54,533 nt of DNA from DATAWZ01 sp036266975. GTDB taxonomy: Bacteria > Actinomycetota > Thermoleophilia > Solirubrobacterales > Solirubrobacteraceae. A program made the position numbers and the translations under genes. The notes beneath the pieces are model-generated. The model saw only the letters and a list, made by a program, of their open reading frames with translations. It made no database searches and was not told the DNA's origin. Location of the stretch: contig DATAWZ010000072.1 of assembly GCA_036266975.1 (NCBI GenBank), forward strand, positions 1 through 54,533, in the 5' to 3' direction. Shown piece by piece: positions 23,932-32,870 of the stretch (the stretch's first letter is position 1; each line of letters begins with the position of its first letter).

Positions 23932-24351
23932 GTGCCCCGCCTGCGTCCGCTGCTCGCCGTGCTCGCGCTCGCCGCTGGGGCCGCGCTCGCCGCCGCGCCG
24001 GCGCAAGCCCAGCTCGCGAGCCCGTTCTCGGGACTGTCGGGGGCCACGTCGACCCCGGCGACCACCCAGACGGCGACGACGCCGACGACCGCGGTCACGA
24101 CGCCCGCGACCTCGACGTCGACCAGCGGCTCCACCGGCGGGATCTCCACCGGTCTGCTGGTCCTCTTGATCGCCCTCGGCGCCGCGCTGCTGGCCGCGAT
24201 CTGCTTCTTCATCATGCGCGACGCGCGCCGCACCGTGCCGGCGGCCGCGCAGCAGTCGAGCGCGTCGACGATCGAGCTGCGCCGCCAGCGCAAGCAGCAG
24301 CAGCGCCGCCGAGCCAAGGCCGCTCGCGCCCAGCGGCGGCGTAACCGGTGA
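23932..24351 (+). CDS. Exported single-TM protein with basic tail
   Basis: A 139-residue protein: signal peptide (LLAVLALAAGAALAAAPAQAQ), a Thr/Ser-rich extracellular stretch, one membrane segment (STGLLVLLIALGAALLAAIC), and a strongly basic cytoplasmic tail (RRQRKQQQRRRAKAARAQRR). The GTG at 23932 is the start; the divergent gap to 23860 contains a TAAACT that could be a -10 box. Function unknown. Confidence 0.65.
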   Translation: MPRLRPLLAVLALAAGAALAAAPAQAQLASPFSGLSGATSTPATTQTATTPTTAVTTPATSTSTSGSTGGISTGLLVLLIALGAALLAAICFFIMRDARRTVPAAAQQSSASTIELRRQRKQQQRRRAKAARAQRRRNR

Positions 24352-24367
24352 TGGGGTAAAGGGGAGG

Positions 24368-25108
24368 GTGGTGAGCGTCGACACCGACCTTGAGCCCTGC
24401 GAGGTGCGTGTTCTGGGCTGCCTGCTCGAGAAGCAGCGCTTGACCCCCGACGGCTATCCGCTGACCCTGAACAGCCTGCGGGCGGCGTGCAACCAGGCGA
24501 CCAGCCGCGATCCGGTGGTCGATTACGACGAGGCGACGGTGCGGGCGGCACTGGCCCGGCTCACGCGGCGCGGGTACGCGCGCCTGGCGAGCGGCCCCGG
24601 CAGCCGGGCGCCGAAGTACCGGCACCTGCTCTCCGACGTGATCGAGCTGAGCCCCGGCGAGCAGGCGCTGCTCGCGCTGCTGCTGCTGCGCGGCGAGCAG
24701 ACGCCCGGCGAGCTGCGCGCGCGCAGCGAGCGGCTGCATGCCTTCCCGGACTTCGTGACCCTTCAGCGCACGCTGGAGGAGATGGTCGAGCGGGGGCTGG
24801 TCGAGCGCCATCCGCGCCGCCCGGGCCAGAAGGAGGACCGCTACGCCCACCGCCTGAGCGAGTCCGCGCTGCCCCAGCCGGGCGACGCGGCCGCCGGCGC
24901 GCCCGCGCCACCGGTCACCTCGCCGGTATCGACCGGCGATCCGGCGCCGGCCGGCGCGCACCATCGCATCGAGCGCCTGGAAGGGGCGATCCAGGCGCTG
25001 CGCGGCGAGGTCACCCGCCTGCGCGGAGAGCTCGACCGGCTGCGCGGCGAGCTGGGCGAGAGCGACGGCGCCCAGACCCCGCCCTCAGGCGAAGAGGGCG
25101 TCGACTGA
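24368..25108 (+). CDS. yceH: YceH family protein (DUF480)
   Basis: A 246-residue protein. The N-terminal LEPCEVRVLGCLLEKQRLTP with DGYPLTLNSLRAACNQ is the DUF480/YceH signature; two winged-helix-like repeats follow (LARLTRRGYARLA and TLEEMVERGLVERHPRRPGQ). The C-terminus adds a Pro-rich linker and a short coiled coil (RIERLEGAIQALRGEVTRLR). Function in E. coli is not firmly known. GGGGAGG precedes the GTG at 24368. The 3' end overlaps the convergent helicase gene by 24 bases. Confidence 0.85.
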   Translation: MVSVDTDLEPCEVRVLGCLLEKQRLTPDGYPLTLNSLRAACNQATSRDPVVDYDEATVRAALARLTRRGYARLASGPGSRAPKYRHLLSDVIELSPGEQALLALLLLRGEQTPGELRARSERLHAFPDFVTLQRTLEEMVERGLVERHPRRPGQKEDRYAHRLSESALPQPGDAAAGAPAPPVTSPVSTGDPAPAGAHHRIERLEGAIQALRGEVTRLRGELDRLRGELGESDGAQTPPSGEEGVD

Positions 25109-27157
25109 GACCTCGATCCGGCGGGCGCTCGGCGCGGCGGCCGGGCGCGGTCCGTCGTCCTCGCCGGCGCCGTGTACGACTCGCAGATGGGCCTGGACGG
25201 CCGGCGAGAGAAACCGCGAGGGCTTGCCGTAGCCGTGGGCGTCGTCGCGCCCGGCGGGCCGGTGGTGGTAGCGCATCGGGACGTGCACGTGCAGCCGCCG
25301 GCGCGCGCGGGTGAGGGCGACGTACAGCAGCCGGCGCTCCTCGGCGATCCCCTCGGCCGTGCCGCAGGCCATATCGGCCGGGAAGTTGCCGTCGTAGACG
25401 GCGATCACGTGGACGGCCTCCCACTCAAGGCCCTTGGCCGAGTGCACGGTGGAGAGCACCAGGTAATCCTCGTCGAGCACCGGGGGCCCGGCCAGGTCGC
25501 CGCTGGAGGCCGGCGGGTCGAGCACGAGCTCGGCGACCAGGTCGCACAGCGGGCGCCCGCGGCCGCGGCGGTCGCGCTCGGCGGCCCCGTCCACGAGCCG
25601 GTCGAGGTCGCCCAGGCGCAGCGGTCCCTCGGGGTAGCGGCTGCGGATCAGCGGCGCGATCGCGTCGCGCAGCCGGGCCATGCGCTCGGCCCCCTCGCCG
25701 GCGGCGCGCTCGCCGGCGGCGAGCGCGCCGAGCAGACCGCGGGCGGGCGCGTGCGCGCATTCGGGAAGCTCGGCGCAGGCGGCGTCGGCCCGGCCGGGGT
25801 CCGGCGCGACGGTCGACTGCGGCCCGCCGGGGCGCAGGGCGTCCAGGGCACGGCGGGCGCGCGCGGGACCGACGCCCTCGAGCAGTTGCAGCACGCGAAA
25901 CCAGCTCACCCCGTCGCAGGGGTTCTCGGCGACCCGCAGCAGCGCGATGAAGTCGCGGACGTGGGCGGCCTCCAGGTAGCGCAGCCCGCCGTACTTCACG
26001 AACGGAATCCGCCGTCGGGTGAGCTCGAGCTCGAGCAGGTCCGAGTCGTGCCCGGTGCGGGCGAGCACGGCCTGGCGGCGCAGGTCGATCCCCTCCTCGC
26101 GCGCGGCCAGGACGTGCTCGCAGACCCGCTCGGCCTGCTCGGCCTCGTCGCGGCTGAAGCACAGCTCGGGCGGGGGCCCGACGTCCTCGCGGGTGCTGCG
26201 CAACCGCTTGGGGAACGGCTGGGAGACCTGCTCGGCCAGCGCGTTGGCGACCTCCAGGATCGGGGCGCTCGAGCGGTAGTTGCGCTCGAGGGTCACCACG
26301 CGCGTGCCGGGGAAGTGCTCGGGGAAGGAGGTCAGGTGGCGCGGGCTGGCGGCGCGAAAGCCGTAGATGGCCTGGAAGTCGTCGCCCACGGCGGTGACCT
26401 TTGGGCCGAGCGCGCGCACGATGTCGACCTGCAGGCCGTTGACGTCCTGGTATTCGTCGACCAGGACGTGCTCGAGCGCATCGCGTGTCGCCGCGCCGAC
26501 GTGCTCGTCACGCACGAGCGCGCGCCAGTAGAGCAGCAGGTCGTCGAGGTCGAGCACGCCGAGCGCGCGCTTGCGCTCGCCGTAGCCGCGCAGTAGGACG
26601 GCGATCGCGTCGCGGTGCTCGCCGCACCACGGGAACTGCTCGGCGAGCACGTCGGCCAGCGGCGTCTGGGCGTTGACCGTGTGGGAGTAGATGTCCAGCA
26701 GCGTGTGCTTTCGCGGGAAGCGGCGCGTGGAGCGGTCGTGGCCGTGCTCGGTGCGCAGCACGTCGATCAGGTCGGCCGCGTCGGCGGCGTCGAGGACGCC
26801 GAACCCCTCGGGCAGGCCCAGTGCGCCGGCGTGCCGGCGCACGTGCTCGTGGGCGACGGAGTGGAAGGTGCCCCCGCGTACACGTCCGCGGGTCGCGACG
26901 CCGGCGCCGTCGAGCAGCGCACGCGTGCGCTGGAGCATCTCGCGCGCGGCGCGGCGGGTGAAGGTGAGCAGCAGAATCCCCTCGGGGGCCGTGCCACCGG
27001 CGACGAGCCAGGCCACGCGAGCGCACAGGGTCGTCGTCTTGCCCGTCCCCGCCCCGGCGAGCACGAGCAGCGGCCCGTCGCGGTGGGTGGCAGCCTCGCG
27101 CTGCTCGGGGTTCAGCGCGGCCAGGAAGGGCGGATCCTGTTGATCGGTGGCGAACAC
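25085..27157 (-). CDS. UvrD/Rep-family superfamily 1 DNA helicase
   Basis: ATP-dependent 3'-5' DNA helicase of 690 residues. Motifs in order: LNPEQREAATHRDGPLLVLA (Q motif), GAGTGKTTTLCARV (Walker A), LTFTRRAAREM (Ia), VDEYQDVNGLQ (II), VGDDFQAIYGFRAAS (III), LERNYRSS (IV), STVHSAKGLEWEAVHV (V) and RRLLYVALTRARRRLHV (VI). All are intact. The GTG at 27157, preceded by GGTGGGG, starts close to the Q motif; the frame is also open to an ATG at 27196. The usual PcrA C-terminal Tudor-like domain is not apparent, so it is a shorter paralogue. Confidence 0.88.
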   Translation of the reverse strand: MFATDQQDPPFLAALNPEQREAATHRDGPLLVLAGAGTGKTTTLCARVAWLVAGGTAPEGILLLTFTRRAAREMLQRTRALLDGAGVATRGRVRGGTFHSVAHEHVRRHAGALGLPEGFGVLDAADAADLIDVLRTEHGHDRSTRRFPRKHTLLDIYSHTVNAQTPLADVLAEQFPWCGEHRDAIAVLLRGYGERKRALGVLDLDDLLLYWRALVRDEHVGAATRDALEHVLVDEYQDVNGLQVDIVRALGPKVTAVGDDFQAIYGFRAASPRHLTSFPEHFPGTRVVTLERNYRSSAPILEVANALAEQVSQPFPKRLRSTREDVGPPPELCFSRDEAEQAERVCEHVLAAREEGIDLRRQAVLARTGHDSDLLELELTRRRIPFVKYGGLRYLEAAHVRDFIALLRVAENPCDGVSWFRVLQLLEGVGPARARRALDALRPGGPQSTVAPDPGRADAACAELPECAHAPARGLLGALAAGERAAGEGAERMARLRDAIAPLIRSRYPEGPLRLGDLDRLVDGAAERDRRGRGRPLCDLVAELVLDPPASSGDLAGPPVLDEDYLVLSTVHSAKGLEWEAVHVIAVYDGNFPADMACGTAEGIAEERRLLYVALTRARRRLHVHVPMRYHHRPAGRDDAHGYGKPSRFLSPAVQAHLRVVHGAGEDDGPRPAAAPSARRIEVSVDALFA

Positions 27158-27214
27158 GCGTTCCCCACCGTAGGGAGCGTGGCGGACGGCATGCACGCCG
27201 TCGTGCGCCCGGGG

Positions 27215-28267
27215 TTAGAGGCCGATCGCGACGGGCCTTGGGCGCTTGACCGACTTCCAAGCGATCCCGGAGGGCTGCGCCTGCACGAGCGTGGTGTCGG
27301 TCGGCTGCGCGGGGAGGCCGTTCTGGGCCTGATCGACGGTCCAGTCGACCCCGGCGGCGTCGGGAACGACGGCCTCGACCAGCCCGAAGGCGCTGTCGCC
27401 GAAGGCGATCCCGCTGGCCTGCTGCAGCCCCGGCCCGGCCAACCGGTAGCGCTGCCAGACGCTGCCCTGGTCGCCGCCCTCGCGGTAGGCGTACAGCCAG
27501 CCGCCGGCGAAGGTGGGGGACAGGAAGCTGCGCTGCGCGGTCGCGGCGCCGCCGGTGGTGATCCGGGCGATCAGCCGCGGGGCGGCGCCCGGGCGCTGGG
27601 TCCAGAGGTCCGACACCGTCACCGGCGACGACACCGGCGCCACGCGCGTGTAGGCGATCTCGCTGCCGTGCAGGGCGAGGAAGCCGATCGTCCCGGTGAC
27701 CCCCTCGGTCTGCCGCAGCTGCGGGAAGGCGTGCAGGTCAGCGGCCGAGTACTCGTTGCGCGGCAGCGGGAAGGAGAGCAGGTGCCGGGCGCCGATCACC
27801 CACTCGAAGATGTCCTGTGGGCGGCGTTGGCCGCCGCCGCGATGCGCGCGCATGAACGCGATGCGGCCACCCCAGATCGCCGGGTCGTAGTCCGACCCGC
27901 CGCCGGGCGGGGCCAGCCGGCGCTCGTACGCCGGGGCGCCGAGGGCCAGTTCGACCAGGCGGCAGGCCGTCTGGCGGCAACGCGAGTAGACGGCGACCGT
28001 CGCGCCGTGGGCGTCTGGGCCCAGCGAGACGTCGAACGGCGCCGGGCGCTCGGCCACGCCGGCGGGAGCCACGCTCCCGGAGGGCGAGCGCAGCATCAGC
28101 GCGTAGCCGTGCGAGGCGGCGTCGTAGCTCGACCAGGCGGCCCAGCCACCGTAGGCGACCACGCCGGTGGCGCGGCCCACGCTCGCCAGGGTGCTCGCGC
28201 CGGCGGCCGCGGCGGGCCACGCCAGCGCGCCTGCGAGCACGAGGGCGGCCGTGCCGTAACGCTTCAT
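27215..28267 (-). CDS. Secreted protein of unknown function
   Basis: A 350-residue exported protein from the ATG at 28267; signal peptide AALVLAGALAWPAAAAGA. The mature part has repeated WSSYD / WGGRIAFMR / YAYREG-like beta segments that suggest a beta-propeller, with one likely disulfide (SRCRQTACR). The next gene downstream is the helicase, 57 bases away, probably an independent unit. The 210 bases upstream (28268-28478) show no feature beyond the transketolase 3' end. Confidence 0.6.
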   Translation of the reverse strand: MKRYGTAALVLAGALAWPAAAAGASTLASVGRATGVVAYGGWAAWSSYDAASHGYALMLRSPSGSVAPAGVAERPAPFDVSLGPDAHGATVAVYSRCRQTACRLVELALGAPAYERRLAPPGGGSDYDPAIWGGRIAFMRAHRGGGQRRPQDIFEWVIGARHLLSFPLPRNEYSAADLHAFPQLRQTEGVTGTIGFLALHGSEIAYTRVAPVSSPVTVSDLWTQRPGAAPRLIARITTGGAATAQRSFLSPTFAGGWLYAYREGGDQGSVWQRYRLAGPGLQQASGIAFGDSAFGLVEAVVPDAAGVDWTVDQAQNGLPAQPTDTTLVQAQPSGIAWKSVKRPRPVAIGL

Positions 28268-28478
28268 GGGGTGAGGCTCCCCGACGCTCGGCGGGCGCAA
28301 ACGTTCAGAGCCCGTCACGAACCCCGGGCGCACCTCTGGCGGCGGCGCGCGGCGGCGTCATCCTCGCTCGACGTGGCGCACCCCACGTCGGGCGCACCGG
28401 CGGCCACGCCTTCGCTCCTGTGCCTTGCCGCGCTCGGTCGGGCGCTCGCCGGCCGAACACCCGCAGTCCGCGACGAAC

Positions 28479-30332
28479 TCAGAGCTGCGGGCCCAGCGAA
28501 GCGAGCCGGCGCGCGGCCTCGGCGATCGCGTCGGCGTCGATCCCGACATCGGCCATCAGCTGGTCGGGCGTGCCCGAGCCCGGCAGGTGGGTCACCGCGA
28601 GCTTGACCACGCGCGGGCGCGCGTCGGTGTCGGCGAACACCGACAGCACCGCGTCGCCGATCCCGCCCTCGGGCCAGTGGTCCTCGACGACAATCAGCCG
28701 CCCGCCGGTCGCCCGCGAGGCCTCGATCAGCACCTCGGCGCCGATCGGCTTGACCGAGTAGGCGTCGATCACGCGCGCCGCGATGCCCTCGCCGGCGAGG
28801 GTCTCGGCCGCCGCAAGCGCATTGTGCAGCGTGATTCCCGCGCCGACGATGGCCACGACGTCCTCGCCCGACTCGCGCACGACGTGCGCGCCGCCGACCG
28901 GGAACTCGACCTCGGGGCCGTACAGGGTCGGCAGCGACGCGCGCGTGGAGCGCAGGTAGGAGATCCCGTCGTGGTCGGCCATCTGCTCGACGAGCTTGAC
29001 CGTCTGGTTGGGGTCGCTGGGATAGAGCACGATCGAGCTGCCCAGGGCCCGGAACTCGGCGAGGTCCTCGAGCGCCATCTGGGAGGGACCGTCCTCGCCG
29101 ATCGAGACGCCGGCGTGCGAGCCGTTCAGGCACAGCTTGGCCTGCGAGATGACCGCCATGCGGATGAAGTCGTAGGCGCGCGAGAGGAAGGCGGCGAACG
29201 TCGAGGCGAAGGGCGTCCAGCCGCGCACCTGAAAGCCCACGGCCATCGCGATCATCTGCTGCTCGGCGATGTAGCACTCGAAGTAGCGCTCGGGCGCGAC
29301 CTTGCCGACCTCCTCCAGATGGGTCGAGTTCGCGACCTCGCCGTCGACGGCGACGATGTCGCCGCGCCGACGCGCGAGCGCGGCCGCCGCGACGCCGAAC
29401 GCCTTGCGCGTCGGGACCTTCTCGCCGCCGACCTCGAAGGTCGGCCACGGCGCGTCCGGGTCGCTCGCGAAGACGTGCGGGCGCCCGTTGCTCTCCGGCG
29501 GGGTGACGTCGACGCGGATGTAGGGCACGTCGCCGAGCTCGTGGATCGCCTTCTCGGGGTCCTTGAGCGGCTGGCCGTGCTTGCCCTCCTTGTCGGCGGT
29601 CTCGCTCGCCCCGTAGCCCTTGATCGTGCGCGCGACGATCATCGTGGGGCGGTCGGTGGTCTCGGTCGCGGCGAGCAGCGCGCGGTCGATCGCCTCGATG
29701 TCGTGACCGTCGATCTCCATCGCGTTCCAGCCCGACGCCTCGGCGCGGCTCGAGTAGGCGTGCAGGTCCCACTCGTGCATCGTCGGCCCGCGCTGGCCCA
29801 GGCGGTTGACGTCGATGATCGCCACCAGGTTGGACAGGCGCTGCACGCCGGCGTGCTCGACCGCCTCCCAGATCGAGCCCTCGGCCATCTCGGAGTCGCC
29901 GCACAGGCACCACACGCGGTAGGGGATCTGGTCGAGCTCGCGCCCACACAGCGCGATCGAGGCGGAGACCGGCAGCCCCTGCCCGAGCGAGCCGGTGGCG
30001 ACGTCGACCCACGGGAGCACCGGGGTCGGGTGCCCCTCCAGCTTGGAGCCGAACTTGCGGAAGGTCAGCAGCTCCTCGTCGGTGAGCGCGCCGGCCGCGC
30101 GGAACATCGCGTACACCAGCGGCGAGGCGTGGCCCTTGGAGAAGATGAGGTGATCGTTGCTCGGGTTCTCCGGCGCCGAGTAGTCGTAGCGCAGGTAGCG
30201 CCCCATCAGGACGGCCATCAGGTCGGCGGCCGACATCGAGGAGGTCGGATGGCCGGAGTTCGCGGCGGCGGCCGCGCGGATCGAGTCGATCCGCAGTCGC
30301 TGACCCAGCTGGCGCAGCTCGTCGTTGTTCAT
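28479..30332 (-). CDS. tkt: Transketolase
   Basis: Thiamine-diphosphate enzyme of the pentose phosphate pathway, 617 residues. N-terminal half: ANSGHPTSSMSAADL, KGHASPLVYA, GSLGQGLPVSASIA, and the ThDP site GDSEMAEGSIWEA ... NRLGQRG. Central pyrimidine-binding half: RYFECYIAEQQMIAMAVGFQ with the catalytic Glu; C-terminal domain SYLRSTRASLP ... VIDAYSVKPI. The ATG at 30332 is preceded by CGGAGG 10 bases upstream, a clear ribosome site. At 617 residues it is a little short of classic transketolases and resembles the actinobacterial/archaeal-like form. Confidence 0.9.
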   Translation of the reverse strand: MNNDELRQLGQRLRIDSIRAAAAANSGHPTSSMSAADLMAVLMGRYLRYDYSAPENPSNDHLIFSKGHASPLVYAMFRAAGALTDEELLTFRKFGSKLEGHPTPVLPWVDVATGSLGQGLPVSASIALCGRELDQIPYRVWCLCGDSEMAEGSIWEAVEHAGVQRLSNLVAIIDVNRLGQRGPTMHEWDLHAYSSRAEASGWNAMEIDGHDIEAIDRALLAATETTDRPTMIVARTIKGYGASETADKEGKHGQPLKDPEKAIHELGDVPYIRVDVTPPESNGRPHVFASDPDAPWPTFEVGGEKVPTRKAFGVAAAALARRRGDIVAVDGEVANSTHLEEVGKVAPERYFECYIAEQQMIAMAVGFQVRGWTPFASTFAAFLSRAYDFIRMAVISQAKLCLNGSHAGVSIGEDGPSQMALEDLAEFRALGSSIVLYPSDPNQTVKLVEQMADHDGISYLRSTRASLPTLYGPEVEFPVGGAHVVRESGEDVVAIVGAGITLHNALAAAETLAGEGIAARVIDAYSVKPIGAEVLIEASRATGGRLIVVEDHWPEGGIGDAVLSVFADTDARPRVVKLAVTHLPGSGTPDQLMADVGIDADAIAEAARRLASLGPQL

Positions 30333-30429
30333 CGCGCGTGACCTCCGAGAGGGCGGGTGGGGGAGCCGTCGGGGCGCATCATTGCGCGCCGGCCGACGCG
30401 GCGAGGTTGAGGGGTGTCCCATCCACTAG

Positions 30430-30459
30430 ATGACATTGTCGATCAAATTTGTGTACATT
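30430..30459 (+). promoter_or_regulatory. Promoter-like AT-rich block upstream of luxR operon
   Basis: ATGACA (30430-30435), 18 bases, then TACATT (30454-30459) in an AT-rich island of an otherwise very GC-rich region, between the divergent tkt and luxR-type genes. A transcript would have a leader of about 110 bases before the ATG at 30577. Confidence 0.35.
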
Positions 30460-30576
30460 GCGGGGCGTAACCACCGCGTGCAGGGGCACCCGTCGTGCCA
30501 GAGGAGGCGTCACCGTTGCCGTCAACACCCGCATCTCGACTTCCCGTACCCGCTCAGCCGACCCCGACACCGCGTC

Positions 30577-31236
30577 ATGGCCAGCGCGCCTAGCGCCCTC
30601 GAGGGGCCCGTGTACGCCCACGCGCCGCGGGTCCTCGATCCCCCGACCGACCTCCGTCGCAGCCTGGTGATCGCCATCGACCGCCGGCCGCTCGTGCGTG
30701 CCGGGCTGGCCCGTCTGGCGGCGACCGCGCTCGCCGGTCCGGCGCGGGCCGTGGCCGACCTGGCCGAGGCGACCGCGGTGCTGTGCGCCGCCGAAGCGCC
30801 GCTGCGCGCGGTCGTGGTCGGCGTGTCCGAGGGTCAGAACGCGGCAACGCTCGTCGCCCAGGCGCGCGAGCTCGGCGCCCCGGTCCTGTGCGCGATCGAC
30901 GACCCCTCCGACGGCGCCGGCGACGCCGACGCGCAGATCGCGCTGGACGACCTGGACGAGGATCGCCTGCGCTCGTCGCTCGCGACGATCGAGGCCGGCG
31001 GTCGGCCGTCCGGCGATGGCGGCTATCGCGGCAGCCGGCGCTCGGGCCCGCTCACCGAGCGCTCACTGGAGGTCCTGCGCCTCTTGGCCGAGGGGCTGCA
31101 CGACCACGAGATCGCGCTGCGCCTGGGCATCAGCACCAGCTCGGTGCGCAAGCACATCGCCGGCGCGCAGAGCCGCCTCGGCGCGCGCACGCGCACGCAG
31201 GCGGTCGCGACGGCGGCCCGCGGGGGGCTGCTGTGA
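30577..31236 (+). CDS. LuxR/NarL-type regulator, first of pair
   Basis: A 219-residue regulator. The N-terminal ~140 residues look like a degenerate receiver (LVIAIDRRPLVRAGLARLAA) with no obvious phospho-Asp. The C-terminal LuxR HTH is clear: PLTERSLEVLRLLAEGLHDH, EIALRLGISTSSVRKHIAGA, QSRLGARTRTQAV. The ATG at 30577 was chosen; the frame is open to 30430. GTGA overlap with the next gene. It may respond to a ligand or partner rather than phosphorylation. Confidence 0.8.
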   Translation: MASAPSALEGPVYAHAPRVLDPPTDLRRSLVIAIDRRPLVRAGLARLAATALAGPARAVADLAEATAVLCAAEAPLRAVVVGVSEGQNAATLVAQARELGAPVLCAIDDPSDGAGDADAQIALDDLDEDRLRSSLATIEAGGRPSGDGGYRGSRRSGPLTERSLEVLRLLAEGLHDHEIALRLGISTSSVRKHIAGAQSRLGARTRTQAVATAARGGLL

Positions 31237-32108
31237 GGGGCTCGCGAGTCGCCGCGGCCGGCCTCGCTCTGCTCGGGGCGGCCGCGATCACGCCCGCTGC
31301 GCTGGCCGCGCCGGTGCACGCCGGCGACTGGGAGGCGACCGGCGCCGGCGGCGCGCAGGCGAGCTTCGCGGTCGTGCACGTGATCAAGCACGTCGGCACC
31401 GGACACGCACGGCACGCCATCGGCGAGTACGTCGTGGAGGACGTCGCCGTCGACTCCCCGATCAGCTGCGCCGACTCGCCGGACCCGGCGCCGCCCGACG
31501 ACGTCGAGGTCGTCGACGGGCCCGTCGCGCTCAGCGCTCACGGGCACTTCACCGCCGGGGCGATCACGGGCGGCACCGGAACGGTGGTCGGCGGACGAAT
31601 CGACGGAGACCGGGCCGCGCTCACCTACACGCACTCCGCCCAGTCCACGAACGCCTTCGACGACACCACGGAGACGTGCAACACCGGCATCCAGACGCTC
31701 ACCGCGAAACCCGGGAAGCGGGTGACGGTGCCAGACGGCGTGTGGCACGGGGCCACGCACGCCGGTGAGCCGGTCACGCTCAACGTGACCGCCGCAGGAC
31801 GGGCGCTGCAGGCGCCCTCGACGCCCTCCTCGAGCGGGCTCCCGCAGGCCGCCGACGTGTTCGGCGCGTTCACCCAGACCTGTTACACGGGCGGATGCAC
31901 GCCCTCCTCGGTCGACGTCTGCGCCTACGAGTCGGCCGACGCCCTGCTCATCGCCCCGGACGGATCGTTCAGCAACGCCCAGGATCAGAACGGCCCCGAC
32001 GACGTGTCCGTCAGTGGCCGCTTCACGAGCGCCACGCGAGCGAGCGGCGACTTCGCCAACGACGCGGAGGGGTGCCCCTCGACGACCTGGAGCGCGCAGG
32101 GCGGGTGA
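31233..32108 (+). CDS. Secreted beta-rich protein between two regulators
   Basis: A 291-residue exported protein starting at a GTG inside the luxR stop; signal peptide AAAGLALLGAAAITPAALAA. The mature part is beta-rich with Cys pairs (PISCADS, TETCNTG, TCYTGGCTP, DVCAYES, EGCPSTTW) likely forming disulfides. No family recognised. Its GTGA overlaps on both sides with regulators imply a fixed stoichiometric unit. Perhaps a secreted sensor ligand or a product whose synthesis is feedback-controlled. Confidence 0.65.
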   Translation: MRGSRVAAAGLALLGAAAITPAALAAPVHAGDWEATGAGGAQASFAVVHVIKHVGTGHARHAIGEYVVEDVAVDSPISCADSPDPAPPDDVEVVDGPVALSAHGHFTAGAITGGTGTVVGGRIDGDRAALTYTHSAQSTNAFDDTTETCNTGIQTLTAKPGKRVTVPDGVWHGATHAGEPVTLNVTAAGRALQAPSTPSSSGLPQAADVFGAFTQTCYTGGCTPSSVDVCAYESADALLIAPDGSFSNAQDQNGPDDVSVSGRFTSATRASGDFANDAEGCPSTTWSAQGG

Positions 32109-32779
32109 GCGCACGCGACGGGCGCCTGGTGGCGCTCGACGGCGGCGCCGCTGACCCGACCCCGGACGCCGACCGGCCCCGCGTGGTCATCCACTCCCCG
32201 CGCGCGGTGATCGCGCAGGGCCTGGTCGGGCTGCTCCCGCTCGGGTGGCGGGAGCGCGCGGCGATCGTCCCGAGCGCCGAGCTGCTTCCCGGCGCGCTCG
32301 GCGATTCGGTCGTCGCGGTGATCATCGACGGTGACGCACCGGACAGCCTGATCAGCGCCCGGATGGCTCGCGCGCACGGCGCCTGTGTGGTGGTGCTGCT
32401 GCGCTCCGAGACCGACGCCGTCGACCCGCTGCTGCTCGAGCAGGCCGACGCCCTGGTGGCGCGCGAGCGGCTCGAGCCGCTGATGTTGCGTCTCGCACTC
32501 GCGGCCGGGCGCGTCGGCATGCGCCTGGTCCCGCGCTCGCTGCCCGCTGCCGCCGCGCCGGCGGCGGGCGACCGCGCGCCCCTGCTGCGCCCGGGCGAGC
32601 CCGCCCATCAAGCGCTCGTGCTGCTCGCCGCGGGCCTGCGCGACGCCGAGATCGCCCACGAGCTCAGTCTCAGCGAGAGCGCGGTGCGCAAGCTCATCCA
32701 GCGCACCGTGCGGCGCGCGGGCGCGCGAACGCGCTGCGAGGCGATCGCCGCCGCGATCCGCGCCGGCGAGCTTCCCTGA
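32105..32779 (+). CDS. LuxR/NarL-type regulator, second of pair
   Basis: A 224-residue regulator paralogous in layout to the gene at 30577. N-terminal pseudo-receiver (RVVIHSPRAVIAQGLVGLLP, VVAVIIDGDAP, GACVVVLLRSE); C-terminal HTH reads LVLLAAGLRDAEIAHELSLS, ESAVRKLIQRTVRRAGARTR. The first HTH residues are less typical than in the partner. GTG at 32105 overlaps the upstream stop. Heterodimer formation with the first regulator is possible but unsupported beyond context. Confidence 0.75.
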   Translation: MSARDGRLVALDGGAADPTPDADRPRVVIHSPRAVIAQGLVGLLPLGWRERAAIVPSAELLPGALGDSVVAVIIDGDAPDSLISARMARAHGACVVVLLRSETDAVDPLLLEQADALVARERLEPLMLRLALAAGRVGMRLVPRSLPAAAAPAAGDRAPLLRPGEPAHQALVLLAAGLRDAEIAHELSLSESAVRKLIQRTVRRAGARTRCEAIAAAIRAGELP

Positions 32780-32805
32780 CCCTGGCCCTCCGAGGCGCCG
32801 GCCAA

Positions 32806-32856
32806 GAGGGTGTGGTTGCTTAGTTGCGCTCAGCGCAACTCACGAACCACACCCTC
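32806..32856. terminator. Nested perfect hairpins between convergent operons
   Basis: Outer stem GAGGGTGTGGTT (32806-32817) with AACCACACCCTC (32845-32856), enclosing a second perfect stem AGTTGCGC / GCGCAACT (32822-32829, 32833-32840) with a 3-base loop. It sits between the stop of the second luxR-type gene and the end of a leftward lipoprotein gene, so it should terminate both transcripts. Confidence 0.7.
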
Positions 32857-32870
32857 CTCCCAGACGGGCC

